Assembly: GCA_900290255.1 (NCBI GenBank)
Contig: OMOD01000046.1
Span: 53,391-117,390 of the forward strand
Direction of reading: 5' to 3'
Length of the DNA: 64,000 bases
Origin: Candidatus Sulfotelmatobacter kueseliae
GTDB lineage: Bacteria > Acidobacteriota > Terriglobia > Terriglobales > Acidobacteriaceae
Shown: in pieces, positions 1 through 9,878 of the stretch
Position numbering within the stretch: position 1 is the stretch's first letter
Layout: each line of letters starts with the position of its first letter
Position numbers and translations under genes: made by a program
Notes under the pieces: generated by a model
Seen by the model: the letters and a program-made list of their open reading frames with translations, nothing else
Told to the model about the DNA's origin: nothing
Databases searched by the model: none

Positions 1-337
1 GCACCACCAGATCGACCGCGTCTTTCGGCTTATATCCGTGCGCCACCATTTTTCGTATGCGGGAGGTAAAGCTCTCGGGCCCCACGCCGGTCATGCGCGT
101 AGGGTGATCGGCGCACTTGTGCTCGCGGAACTTGGCCGACGCCAGGCGATCATAGGCATTCTTGGCTTCGGGATCATTCAGCAGCGTGGGAACCGGATAA
201 TTCCACTCGCATTGGGAGCAAGTCCATCCCTGAAAGTTGCGGTCGAAGCTCCACTGGATCTCCCTAGCAGGCTTCTTGTCTGCCGTATTCTCCTTTGAGG
301 TTTGACGGTCTGGCCTGCGGTCGTCCATATGCTGCAT
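1..337 (-). CDS. Conserved hypothetical protein with CxxC motif, partial (runs off window start)
   Basis: Reverse-strand reading from ATG at 335-337 gives MQHMDDRRPDRQTSKENTADKKPAREIQWSFDRNFQGWTCSQCEWNYPVPTLL...HKCADHP..., open to the window edge; possible zinc-binding C-x2-C...H/C pattern. Confidence 0.5.
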   Translation of the reverse strand, partial: MQHMDDRRPDRQTSKENTADKKPAREIQWSFDRNFQGWTCSQCEWNYPVPTLLNDPEAKNAYDRLASAKFREHKCADHPTRMTGVGPESFTSRIRKMVAHGYKPKDAVDLVV

Positions 338-512
338 GGCTGCCCCACCCACAACTTGCGTGGCCCATGAGCACCCTTCGGGAAATAGTACTGCGAATAG
401 GCGGGAAGGTGCGAGGGCACAGGTGTCGAGAACGGTTCGGGGGCAGGAGCAGATGCAAGAACTCAAATTCCAAAGTCAAGGGCGGCGGACAGGAGTGTCC
501 GCCCCACACCAG

Positions 513-872
513 CTATTTGGCGAAGAAGTAGTCGAACGACTTTACCGCCTTGAATTCGTCGTCGCGGATGTCGAAGACTGTATACAGCTTGGTGACGTGG
601 AGCACGTCCTGGACTTTCTGCGTAAGGTTGAGGAGTTTAAGCTCGCCGCCCGCGTTGCGCACAGTCGTGTAGCAGCCTACGAGTTCCCCAACGCCAGAGC
701 TGTCAATGTAATCCACCCCGACAAGATTCAGGATGATTTTCTTCTTGCCCTCGTTGACCAGGCGGTGGACGGCATCGCGCAGTTGGCCTAGTTCTTCGCC
801 GAGGATGATTCGGCCGTGAATGTCGAGGATGGTGACGTGGGCAACTTCGCGAGATGCAATCTTCAAGGACAT
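513..872 (-). CDS. STAS-domain anti-sigma factor antagonist (SpoIIAA-like)
   Basis: MSLKIASREVAHVTILDIHGRIILGEELGQLRDAV...VGVDYIDSSGVGELVGCYTTVRNAGGELKLLN: STAS signature with DSSG phosphorylation motif; start moved from 929 to the internal Met. Confidence 0.9.
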   Translation of the reverse strand: MSLKIASREVAHVTILDIHGRIILGEELGQLRDAVHRLVNEGKKKIILNLVGVDYIDSSGVGELVGCYTTVRNAGGELKLLNLTQKVQDVLHVTKLYTVFDIRDDEFKAVKSFDYFFAK

Positions 873-955
873 ATGGGTTGCCCCAAGGGCGATGGCCGGA
901 ATGGTAGTGGGTAGAAACAGGCAAGTCAATGGGCGGGATTAGCCGGCTTCCAGAG

Positions 956-1351
956 TCAAGACACGCTGCGATCAGTGTTCAGGCAGGCAGGATCAGTATC
1001 GGCCTGATAGTCGCGGATTTCCTGGATGGCTGACGTCACGATGGGGGTGGCATATTCGGGGTGACGGAACTCCAGGCGCATGCCGCGGCCCACGTACTGC
1101 AGCTTGAGCATGGAGCCTCCCCACGTCGAGCCGGCGATGGCGACGTGCACCGGCGTGGGGCAGAACTCAGGGTGGCCGGAAAGCAGAGCCTCGCTCCCGC
1201 CCAATAACACGGCCGTGTAGCGGTGGTGCATCGTCTGGATCTCCAGCACGGTAGAAGGCGGAAGATCGTTGAGGAACACGCCCCCCTCGATCTCCGCTTG
1301 GATGATCCTGCCGTTCACTTCATCGGCCAGGTTGGGGTGGGGGCTGAACAT
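956..1351 (-). CDS. Conserved hypothetical protein
   Basis: 131-aa ORF between STAS and tldE genes, same strand; no confident family recognised. Confidence 0.5.
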   Translation of the reverse strand: MFSPHPNLADEVNGRIIQAEIEGGVFLNDLPPSTVLEIQTMHHRYTAVLLGGSEALLSGHPEFCPTPVHVAIAGSTWGGSMLKLQYVGRGMRLEFRHPEYATPIVTSAIQEIRDYQADTDPACLNTDRSVS

Positions 1352-1538
1352 AACGGATGTTAGGGCATTAGGGTATAGCGTTTCAGGCGGGGGAACAAGG
1401 GTCCTTTGGTCGGGGTCTGGGAACCGGGGAGCATGTCCTTTAGAGGTGCGGGTAGGGGGTACGGCTGCAGAAATTCACTGCAAACCACTGCTCACACGCC
1501 ACTTTACGCTAAGGGGCTGCGCTTGCAGCGCCTTGCGG

Positions 1539-2927
1539 TCATTCTCCGCCGACGGTGAGGCCGTCCACGCGTGTGGTGGGACACGCAACCGAGCCGCGAA
1601 ACTCCAAGTCATTGGCGATTTCGGAGATGTTGAGAAACACGTCTTTCAGGTTCCCCGCGACGGTGATTTCCTCCACCGGATAGGCGAATTCTCCGCCCGA
1701 AATCCACAGCCCTGACGCGCCGCGGGAATAATCGCCGGTTACGAGGTTTACGCCGTGGCCGAGAAATTCCGTGACATAGAGACCTTCTCTAATTCCCGCA
1801 ATCAGTTCTTTCGGCGTCTTGGACCCCGGCTGCAAGAAATAGTTACCGGGGCCGATTCCGGGTGTTCCAGCGAGTCCGCGGGAGGCGTTGGCGGTGGTCT
1901 CGAGGCCCAGTTTCTTTGCCGTGTAGGTGTTGAGCAAGTATGACTTCAGCACGCCCTTTTCGATCACTACCGTGCGGCGGGTCGGAATGCCTTCGCCATC
2001 GAACGGGCTGGTGCCGAAGCCGCCGGGCATGGTGCCGTCGTCAATGACGTTGACAATGTCGCCCGCGATTTTCTCGCCGAGCTTACCGGCCAGAAACGAC
2101 GCGCCGCGGTAGACCGAGTCGCCGTTCACGCCTTCGAAGATGTGCTCGAGGATCGAGGTCGAGACCATGGGATCGAAGACGACCGGGACTTGGGCGGTCT
2201 TCACTTTACGCGCGCCGAGGCGGCGCAGCGTGCGCTCCGCGGCGATCCTGCCGACTTGCTCCGGCGGATCGAGTTTTTTTAACGTACGCGAAACCGAATA
2301 CCAGTAATCACGCTGCATCGCACCGGCATCCGTTTGGGCAATCGGAACGGCTGCCACCGAACAATAAGACCGGCGGTATTCGCCGACAAAACCGTTCGAG
2401 TTGGCCAGCACTTTGTGGCCGGTAGCGGCATCGAACGATCCGCCTTCGGAATTCTTGATGCGGGGATCGAAATCGAGCGCGGCTTTTTCGGCGCGGCGGG
2501 CGTAGTCGATGCGGTCGGGGCCGGGCAGCGAGTACACGTCTTCGTGGTAGAGATCGAGATCGCCCGCGAGTTGACCGAGTTGCGAGGCTTCGGGAATTCC
2601 CCCGAAGGGGTCTTCGGACGTGATTTTCGCCAGTTCCAGCGCGGACTTCACCATGCGGTCGAGACCTTCGCGCGAGAAATCGCTCGAGTAGGTGCTGGCG
2701 GCGCGCTGTCCGAAGAACACGCGCACGCCGATGGATTTCGATCCCGATTCCTTCAGGGTTTCGACCTGGCCAAGGCGAACCAGCGTGGAGAATTCGTCGC
2801 CTTCACGGACGACGCATTCGGCGGCGGTGGCGCCACCTTTCATCGCGCGGCGGACGATGTCCTGTGCGAGGGCGCGGAGATCGGTTTCCAGTTTCGGGTT
2901 TCGGGTTTCTAGTTCGGTTGTGGTCAT
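1539..2927 (-). CDS. pmbA: TldD/PmbA family protein, TldE/PmbA-type subunit
   Basis: 462 aa; PmbA-like N-terminus (AAECVVREGDEFSTLVRLGQVETLKESGSKSIGVRVFFGQRAASTYSSDFSREGLDRMVKSALELAK) and C-terminal GDYSRGASGLWISGGEFAYPVEEITVAGNLKDVF. Confidence 0.9.
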   Translation of the reverse strand: MTTTELETRNPKLETDLRALAQDIVRRAMKGGATAAECVVREGDEFSTLVRLGQVETLKESGSKSIGVRVFFGQRAASTYSSDFSREGLDRMVKSALELAKITSEDPFGGIPEASQLGQLAGDLDLYHEDVYSLPGPDRIDYARRAEKAALDFDPRIKNSEGGSFDAATGHKVLANSNGFVGEYRRSYCSVAAVPIAQTDAGAMQRDYWYSVSRTLKKLDPPEQVGRIAAERTLRRLGARKVKTAQVPVVFDPMVSTSILEHIFEGVNGDSVYRGASFLAGKLGEKIAGDIVNVIDDGTMPGGFGTSPFDGEGIPTRRTVVIEKGVLKSYLLNTYTAKKLGLETTANASRGLAGTPGIGPGNYFLQPGSKTPKELIAGIREGLYVTEFLGHGVNLVTGDYSRGASGLWISGGEFAYPVEEITVAGNLKDVFLNISEIANDLEFRGSVACPTTRVDGLTVGGE

Positions 2928-3043
2928 AGAAAAAATCTTTAGCCGCAGAGGACGCGGAGTAAGTGCATGGATCCTTCGCTCCGCTCAGGATGACAAGCCT
3001 TTGAAAAATCCGCGAAATCCGCGTGAATCCGGGGCAAAGAAGT

Positions 3044-4516
3044 TTATTGCATGAATCCGCCCGGATCTTTCCTGGCGGTGCCGCCCACGGTCAGCCGATC
3101 GATCTTTAGCGTCGGAATGCCTACGCCGACCGGCACTGCCTGGCCGTCTTTGCCGCAGGTGCCGACGCCTTCGTCTAACTTCAGATCGTTCCCCACCATG
3201 GAGACTCGCGTCAGCACATCCGGGCCATTGCCAATCAGCGTTGCGCCTTTAATCGGCGCGGTAATCTGGCCGTCCTCAATCATGTAGGCTTCCGATGCCG
3301 AAAAGACGAATTTCCCGTTGGTGATATCCACCTGGCCGCCGCCGAAATTCACCGCGTAAACGCCGCGCTTCACCGAGCGAATGATGTCTTCGGGATTGTC
3401 CTGGCCCGCCAGCATGTACGTATTGGTCATGCGTGGCATGGGGATGTGCTCGTAGCTCTCACGGCGTCCGTTGCCGGTATCGGCGATGCCCATCAGTCGC
3501 GCCGAAAGTTTATCGCTCAGGTAGCCCTTCAGAATTCCTTTTTCGATGAGGACAGTTTCCTGGGTGGGCGCGCCTTCGTCATCCACGTTGAGCGAGCCGC
3601 GACGCCATGGCATCGTGCCGTTGTCAACCACCGTGCATTTTTCGCTGGCCACACGCTTGCCAACCAGACCGGCGAAGGCTGACGTTTTCTTGCGGTTAAA
3701 GTCGGCTTCGAGGCCGTGCCCGACCGCCTCGTGCAAAAGCACGCCCGGCCAACCCGGGCCCAGAACCACTTCCATTTCGCCGGCCGGAGCTTCACGCGCG
3801 TCGAGTTGCAGGATCGCCTGGCGGGCGGATTCGCGGGCAAAGAATTCGGGATTCTTCTCGCCGAAGAAAAAGTCGAGGGCGACTCGGCCGCCGCCGCCGG
3901 CAGTGCCGCGCGCAGAATTGCCGTCAGTCTTCGCGATCGAACTAACGTTCAAGCGGGCCAGGGGTTGGGAGTCCTCGGCAAAAGTTCCGTCGGAACCGAC
4001 AACAAGAATGTTGCGCAGTTCGTCGGCGTAGCTGGCACGCACTTCCTTGATGCGCGCGTCGTAGGCGCGGGCTGCTTTGTCGGCCCGCATCACCAGTTCG
4101 ACCTTGGCGGTGATTTCGGCGTCAACCGAGGGCAAAGTCACGGGATACAGGCTGCGGGCCGCGGCCTTTTGAAATCCGGCCACGGGCGTCTTGGCCGGAG
4201 CGCTGGCGATCAGCGCTGCCGTGCGCGCAGCGTGCACGATGCGGTCGGCGGAAAGATCGTCGGTGTAAGCATAGCCGGTGCGTTCCCCGGAGACCACTCG
4301 CACGCCACAGCCCGCGGAGATCCCCTGCGACGCCGACTTGACCATGGATTCGTCCACCATGAGCGACGTGGAGGAAAGATATTCGAAGTAGAGATCGGCG
4401 TAATCGCCGCCTGCCGAAAGTGCGGCTGCGAGATAGCGCTCGAGATCGCGCTCGGCGAGGCCGTAATGCTCGAAGAAAAAACGCTTCCTGTCTTTATTCA
4501 CGGAGTTTTGGTTCAC
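3044..4516 (-). CDS. tldD: Metalloprotease TldD
   Basis: 490 aa; HEAVGHGLEADFNRKKTSAFAGLVGKRVAS metal-binding motif; paired with tldE/pmbA. Confidence 0.92.
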   Translation of the reverse strand: MNQNSVNKDRKRFFFEHYGLAERDLERYLAAALSAGGDYADLYFEYLSSTSLMVDESMVKSASQGISAGCGVRVVSGERTGYAYTDDLSADRIVHAARTAALIASAPAKTPVAGFQKAAARSLYPVTLPSVDAEITAKVELVMRADKAARAYDARIKEVRASYADELRNILVVGSDGTFAEDSQPLARLNVSSIAKTDGNSARGTAGGGGRVALDFFFGEKNPEFFARESARQAILQLDAREAPAGEMEVVLGPGWPGVLLHEAVGHGLEADFNRKKTSAFAGLVGKRVASEKCTVVDNGTMPWRRGSLNVDDEGAPTQETVLIEKGILKGYLSDKLSARLMGIADTGNGRRESYEHIPMPRMTNTYMLAGQDNPEDIIRSVKRGVYAVNFGGGQVDITNGKFVFSASEAYMIEDGQITAPIKGATLIGNGPDVLTRVSMVGNDLKLDEGVGTCGKDGQAVPVGVGIPTLKIDRLTVGGTARKDPGGFMQ

Positions 4517-4589
4517 GCAAATTAGATGCCGGCGAGTTAGGTGAGGACTCGAAGGCGGGTTGTTCCTAGTTTGCTATTATCCCACCCGT

Positions 4590-7328
4590 TCACGGATTTG
4601 ACCGCATGTCGCTGGAGATTCCTCCAGCTGCGGGATTGTAGCACTTGAGCGTGTAATCCATGACCATGCGGTCCGCGCTGAAGCGCCAGCCCAGCGTGCG
4701 GATGGCCCGCTTCATGCGCTTGATCCAGCCCCGCGGCAAGCCGTCGCGATCGCGCTGGTAGTAGAGGGGAATCACTTCTTCGCGCAGGGCGCTTAGCAGG
4801 TCTTCGCCGTCGCGCCCGTCGTGCACGCTCATGTTGGAGTGAGTTTTGCCTGTTCCAATGGCGAATCCGTTCATGCCGTCGTAGGCCTCGGCCCACCAGC
4901 CATCAAGAATAGAAAGATTCAACCCGCCATTGAGCACCACTTTCTGGCCGCTGGTGCCGGAGGCTTCCTGCGGTCGTCGCGGATTGTTGAGCCAGACGTC
5001 GACGCCCTGCACGAAGTGGCGCCCAACGTTGATGTCGTAGTCCTCGACGAACACGAACTTGTCGCGGAATTGCGGGTCGCGCATCATTCCCGCAATCTGC
5101 TGCAGGATGCGCTTGCCGGGTTCGTCGAGCGGATGCGCCTTGCCGGCAAACACAAACTGCACCGGGCGGTTGGGGTCGTTGACCATCGTGGCCAGTTTCT
5201 CGATGTCTTTCAAAATCAGATTGGCGCGCTTGTAGGTGGCGAAGCGGCGCGCGAATCCGATGGTGAGCGCATCGGGGCTCAGGACTCTTTCCAGGCGTTC
5301 CAGCACTTCGCGCGATTCCCCCCGGCGTTCCGCCTGTTCCACCGCGCGCCGGCGCACAAACTCGAGCAACTGGGATTTCAGGGTGAGGTGTGTTTCCCAG
5401 AGCTCGCCATCGTCCACGTTTTCGATTCCTTCCCAAGTCTTGGCTTCGCTGCTGCGCTGGTGCCAGCCTGTCCCCAAATGCCGGTCGTAGAGGCGGAACA
5501 TGTGCGGCGCCAGCCACGAGGGAACGTGGACTCCGTTGGTGATGTGGCCAATGGGAACATCGTCTTCCGCCTTGCCGTGGAACAGTCCGGTCCACATGGC
5601 GCGGGAGACTTCGGCATGGAGCGCCGATACAGCGTTGGCGCGCCGCGAGAGGCGGAGTGCAAGCACCGTCATGCAGAAGAGTTCGTCGGCGTTGTCGGGA
5701 TTCTCGCGGCCCAGCCCGAGCAGGCTTTCCTGCGTCAGACGCAGCGCCTCGCGCAGCGGTCCAATGTGCTCCTCCACCAGAGCGGCGCTGAAGCGGTCGT
5801 GACCGGCCGGAACCGGGGTGTGGGTGGTGAATACCACTTCGCGCGACACCCGCGGAACCGCGACGTCAAACCCGATGCCTTCGTCTTCCATCCTCATGCG
5901 GATGGCCTCCAGCACCGCGAAACCGCTGTGGCCTTCGTTCAGGTGGAGCACGCCGGGAGAAATTCCCAGCGCCTTCAGAGCGCGCAGCCCGCCCACTCCC
6001 AGCAGCACCTCCTGGCGAATCCGGATGCGGAGGTCGCCGCCGTATAACCGCGAAGTGAGCTCGCGGTCCTCGGGAGCATTGCCTTCGACATCGGAATCCA
6101 GCAGCAACAGGTCGCGGCGTCCTACTTTGACCCGCCAGACCTTGGCCTGAATACGGCCGCTGCGCGTCTCGATTTCCACCACCACCGGCCGTCCGTCTTT
6201 GCCGATCGCCGCTTCCATGGGCAAGTGATCCAGGTCGGTCTCCAGATATTCCTCGCGCTGCCAGCCGCCCAGATCGAGCCGTTGCCGGAAGTAGCCCTGG
6301 CCATAAAACAGGCCAATGCCAATCAGAGGGATATCGAGGTCGGAAGCGGCCTTGATGTGATCTCCGGCCAGCACTCCCAGGCCCCCGGAGTAAACCGGCA
6401 GAGACTCGTGCAAACCGAACTCCGCCGAGAAGTACGCCACAGGGTGAGGCCGCAGGACGCCGGCATGCCGGGCGCCCCAGGTACGGTCCGCTTCGAGGTA
6501 TTCGAGCAGGCGGCGGTAGGCATAGTTCACCCGGCTGTGCAGCGTGAGCTCCGCCGCCCGGCTTTCCAGTCTCGCCAGGGGAAGCTCTCCCAACAGCGAA
6601 ATGGGATTGTGGTTCAGCTTGCTCCAGCGGACGGGATCGAGGTCAACGAACAGACTGGACGAATTGTGGTCCCAGGCCCACCACAGATTACGCGCGAGTT
6701 CCCAAAGGCGCTCCTGCAGTGGAGCAATAAAACGATCAAGAGCGCGGGCTTCGCTGACCACCGGGGCTACCTGGGTGGCAGCTTCGGTCAACATTCGGAT
6801 CTCGTCTTCGCCAAAAACGCGGGCCTCGATGGTCTGCACCACCAGGACTCCCTGCAAAACGCCGCGATCAATGAGGGGGACGCCAAGGAAAGACTGGTAC
6901 GGTTCTTCGCCGGCCTCCTTGAAGTACTTGAAGCGGGGGTGGTGCTTGACCTGGCTAACGGCGACGGGCCGCAACTGTTCCGCCACCAGGCCGGTAAGCC
7001 CCTCGTGGATTCCCATCCGTAGATTCCCAATGCATTCCCGGCGCAGCCCCACCGTTGCGGCCAGCACCAGATTGGCGCGGTCCGGCTCGAGCAGGTACGC
7101 TGAGCACACATCGGTTCGAAACCGTTTGGCAACGAGTGCCACAACGTTCATCAGGGTCTCGGCCGGCTGGCCACCTTCGGCCCCGAGGCTTCTGACTTCT
7201 TCTAGAGTCAGGACGCTCCAGGCGCCGCGCGAGTGCGCTTCCTGCCCAATTTCCTGAGCCACTTCGTCATATCGGTCCAAGTCTTTCCCCAGCCTCCCCG
7301 GGAGGTTCCACTCCACCTGCTTTGCCAT
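4590..7328 (-). CDS. glgP: Alpha-glucan (glycogen) phosphorylase with N-terminal GAF-like domain
   Basis: 912 aa; residues ~50-190 GAF-like (LLEPDRANLVLAATVGLRRECIGNLRMGIHEGLTGLVAEQLRPVAVSQVKHHPRFKY); then ELARNLWWAWDHNSSSLF, YFSAEFGLHESLPVYSGGLGVLAGDHIKAASDL, GFARRFATYKRANL and GGLNLSILDGWWAEAYDGMNGFAIG phosphorylase motifs. Confidence 0.93.
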   Translation of the reverse strand: MAKQVEWNLPGRLGKDLDRYDEVAQEIGQEAHSRGAWSVLTLEEVRSLGAEGGQPAETLMNVVALVAKRFRTDVCSAYLLEPDRANLVLAATVGLRRECIGNLRMGIHEGLTGLVAEQLRPVAVSQVKHHPRFKYFKEAGEEPYQSFLGVPLIDRGVLQGVLVVQTIEARVFGEDEIRMLTEAATQVAPVVSEARALDRFIAPLQERLWELARNLWWAWDHNSSSLFVDLDPVRWSKLNHNPISLLGELPLARLESRAAELTLHSRVNYAYRRLLEYLEADRTWGARHAGVLRPHPVAYFSAEFGLHESLPVYSGGLGVLAGDHIKAASDLDIPLIGIGLFYGQGYFRQRLDLGGWQREEYLETDLDHLPMEAAIGKDGRPVVVEIETRSGRIQAKVWRVKVGRRDLLLLDSDVEGNAPEDRELTSRLYGGDLRIRIRQEVLLGVGGLRALKALGISPGVLHLNEGHSGFAVLEAIRMRMEDEGIGFDVAVPRVSREVVFTTHTPVPAGHDRFSAALVEEHIGPLREALRLTQESLLGLGRENPDNADELFCMTVLALRLSRRANAVSALHAEVSRAMWTGLFHGKAEDDVPIGHITNGVHVPSWLAPHMFRLYDRHLGTGWHQRSSEAKTWEGIENVDDGELWETHLTLKSQLLEFVRRRAVEQAERRGESREVLERLERVLSPDALTIGFARRFATYKRANLILKDIEKLATMVNDPNRPVQFVFAGKAHPLDEPGKRILQQIAGMMRDPQFRDKFVFVEDYDINVGRHFVQGVDVWLNNPRRPQEASGTSGQKVVLNGGLNLSILDGWWAEAYDGMNGFAIGTGKTHSNMSVHDGRDGEDLLSALREEVIPLYYQRDRDGLPRGWIKRMKRAIRTLGWRFSADRMVMDYTLKCYNPAAGGISSDMRSNP

Positions 7329-7707
7329 TCATGATGGCACAGTCGCGCCCTCCGCGCTAACCCCAGTAGCAGTCCCTGGGATCATTTTACGGGCTGCTGG
7401 CAAAATCGCGCACGGCGTCTTTATGCCGGACCGGGGCACTGCCGGAAGTATGCGGAAAATGAGGAAAACGCGCGTTGCGCACGCCCGGTGGAAGGAGTAA
7501 AATTTCGGCCATTCCAGCCTCACCACTCGGAGATGAGCACCCAGCCTGCGATCTGGTGGTTCGAGTATGAGATATCGCGCCATGCAGGTCCGCGAACGAA
7601 GAGAATGAACACAATCCCGGCCTGCGGATTTCAGTGGCCGGAAACCGGCAGCTACAAGCGTTCCACAATCGTCGAGCCTCTGCAGTAACGAGATGAGGAG
7701 TAGCAAG

Positions 7708-9855
7708 ATGGAAGGAAATATTTCCCGCGTCGTTCGCCTCGGTGCAGGTCTACTAGGAGTCGTGACCCTGGGATGGATTTTGACTGGCCAGGCGGCCCAA
7801 CCCATCCTGGAGGGCCTGCCCACGGACTGGACTCACCGGCACGTCATTTTCTCCCAGCCCGCGACGGCAGAGGAGACCGCGCGCATGGCGGGGGATCCGC
7901 GCTACTGGCAGCAATGGTATCGGCAGAACGCAGTGCGCGTTCTCTCCTCCGATGCTGCGGCTTCACCCGACGCGACTTCCTGGGGCATCAGGCGGACCGC
8001 TCGGCGGGCTGGCAGCCAGATTCATGCCGACTGGTCTCAGGCCCTTGGCGCCGGTGGCACCCTCGGCGCGGGCAACTTTGCCGCCAAGTATTCCTTCGGC
8101 ATTACGACAGCCAACTGCGGCAACGCGATCGCTCCGGCCGCTCCGGACTTCGTGGTTTTCAGCACCGGTCTTACGGGTGCGGCGAATCAGGCCAGCGTCA
8201 TCGCTTTTGACAATCTCTATTCCGGATGCACCCCACCTGTACCTTCCACCTATTGGGCCTACAACACCGGCGGGCAGATTCTTACTTCTCCAGTATTCTC
8301 GCGCGACGGCTCGCAGATCGCTTTTGTGCAAACCAGTGGCGGCGTAGCCAGCCTGGTTGTGCTGAAGTGGGCGGCTTCTACCGGTACCCTGGGCAGTCCT
8401 GCGACCCCGGCCGTCATGACTACGATCGCTTTAAAGAGCGGTACCGGGACTGCGACCGCCGATACAACGTCGTCCGTTTTCAATGACTACGTCAGCGACA
8501 CCGCTTGGGTGGGTGACGGCAGCGGCTGGCTCCATAAGTTCCATCCTGTGTTTACTGCCGCCCCGGTCGAAATCCGGACGGCTCCTTGGCCCGTTCAGGT
8601 TAGTACAACCGCCCATCCCGCCCTCAGCAGTCCTGTCTTTGACGGGGTGTCGGAGAATGTTTTTGTGGAAGATCAGGGCGGTTACCTCTATAGCGTAGTT
8701 GCCTCGGGCGTCTCAGCAGGGACGATCACCAAATCCGTGCAGGTAGATTTTGGCCCCTCGACCGCGGCTCTGGTATCGGGTCCTATTTTGGACAAGATTG
8801 CCGAGGAGGTGTATGCCTTTTCCTCCAACGATGGCAGCACGAATTGTGCAGCTGGAACGGCGCCGTGCTCGGCAGTCTACAAATTCCCTGCCACTTTCAC
8901 CGCCGCCACGATCCCCGCGGAAATTACTGTCGGCACCAGCAGCGCAACCGCCAATCCGCTGTATGACGGCGCCTTCGACAACGAGTTCTACTCTTCGCCT
9001 ACCCGCACGGGAAACCTTTACGTCTGTGGAAATACAGGGCTAAACCCGAGGCTGTACCAGGTGCAAATGCTGGCCGGAGCTTTTCATCTTTCCGGAGAGG
9101 TTGCACCGTTGACGCCCGCTGCAGATCATGTCGCGTGTTCCCCCGTTTCCGACATACTGAACCCAACCGCCTCGGCAGGTGCCCCCGAGGAGCGGGTGTT
9201 CTTTGGTGTGACAAATTTCGCCCACCCGACAGCATGTACCCCTCATGGGTGTGCCCAGAGTTTCGTCAGTATGCCGTGGCTGTCCAAGACGACCTACACG
9301 GTGGGCCAAGAGATCCTGATTTACCGGCCTGCAAACGGCGCGCTCGACGTCAATGTGGCTATCGTGGCAGGCACCTCGGGGACGAACGTGCCTGCATGGC
9401 CGAACGCGGCGGGTACGGCTACGGTCGATGGCAGCGTTAGCTGGCTGAACCAGGGAGTCGCCCAGTTTACTGTGATGGCAGCTTGGGCAGCTGGCCATGC
9501 CTACGCCTTGCACACCCGTATTCTCGACAGCAATGGCAACGTCGAGGTGGTGACCATTGCGGGGACTTCCGGTGGTACAGCGCCGACGAACTGGGCCACA
9601 ACTGCCGGCGGGACCACCGTGGACGGCACGCCGCCGTCGCCTCCAGCAGTGACTTGGACCAATGCCGGTCCCTTGCCCAGCGCCGCTCTGCTTGCGACCG
9701 GAGGCACGAGCGGAATTATCATCGACAACACGGTGAGCACGGGAACGCTGGCCGGAGCTTCGGAGCTATACTTCACCCCTTTGGCCAATGAGAATTGCCC
9801 GATAGCACCAGCCAGCGGGTGCGCAGTGCAGGCATCGCAGTCGGCGTTAAAATAG
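7708..9855 (+). CDS. Large secreted protein, probable beta-propeller-like body plus two C-terminal ~60-aa tandem modules; first gene of putative RiPP operon
   Basis: GAGGAG at 7695-7700 precedes ATG 7708; hydrophobic N-terminal signal (VVRLGAGLLGVVTLGWILTGQAAQ); ends 23 bp before the precursor-like small ORF. Confidence 0.8.
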   Translation: MEGNISRVVRLGAGLLGVVTLGWILTGQAAQPILEGLPTDWTHRHVIFSQPATAEETARMAGDPRYWQQWYRQNAVRVLSSDAAASPDATSWGIRRTARRAGSQIHADWSQALGAGGTLGAGNFAAKYSFGITTANCGNAIAPAAPDFVVFSTGLTGAANQASVIAFDNLYSGCTPPVPSTYWAYNTGGQILTSPVFSRDGSQIAFVQTSGGVASLVVLKWAASTGTLGSPATPAVMTTIALKSGTGTATADTTSSVFNDYVSDTAWVGDGSGWLHKFHPVFTAAPVEIRTAPWPVQVSTTAHPALSSPVFDGVSENVFVEDQGGYLYSVVASGVSAGTITKSVQVDFGPSTAALVSGPILDKIAEEVYAFSSNDGSTNCAAGTAPCSAVYKFPATFTAATIPAEITVGTSSATANPLYDGAFDNEFYSSPTRTGNLYVCGNTGLNPRLYQVQMLAGAFHLSGEVAPLTPAADHVACSPVSDILNPTASAGAPEERVFFGVTNFAHPTACTPHGCAQSFVSMPWLSKTTYTVGQEILIYRPANGALDVNVAIVAGTSGTNVPAWPNAAGTATVDGSVSWLNQGVAQFTVMAAWAAGHAYALHTRILDSNGNVEVVTIAGTSGGTAPTNWATTAGGTTVDGTPPSPPAVTWTNAGPLPSAALLATGGTSGIIIDNTVSTGTLAGASELYFTPLANENCPIAPASGCAVQASQSALK
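9271..9669 (+). repeat. Two tandem W...G...VAGTSG...P.W....G.TTVDG...W.N.G modules encoded inside the 7708-9855 protein
   Basis: MPWLSKTTYTVGQEILIYRPANGALDVNVAIVAGTSGTNVPAWPNAAGTATVDGSVSWLNQG versus MAAWAAGHAYALHTRILDSNGNVEVVTIAGTSGGTAPTNWATTAGGTTVDGTPPSPPAVTWTNAG. Confidence 0.75.
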
Positions 9856-9878
9856 AAAGACAGAGACAGGTTTCTCCT

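Noticed and set aside
3716-4525. 269-aa + strand ORF opposite tldD
   Set aside because: Shadow ORF
7329-7823. 164-aa minus strand ORF upstream of glgP
   Set aside because: No recognisable motif and overlaps the divergent promoter region and start of the 7708 gene
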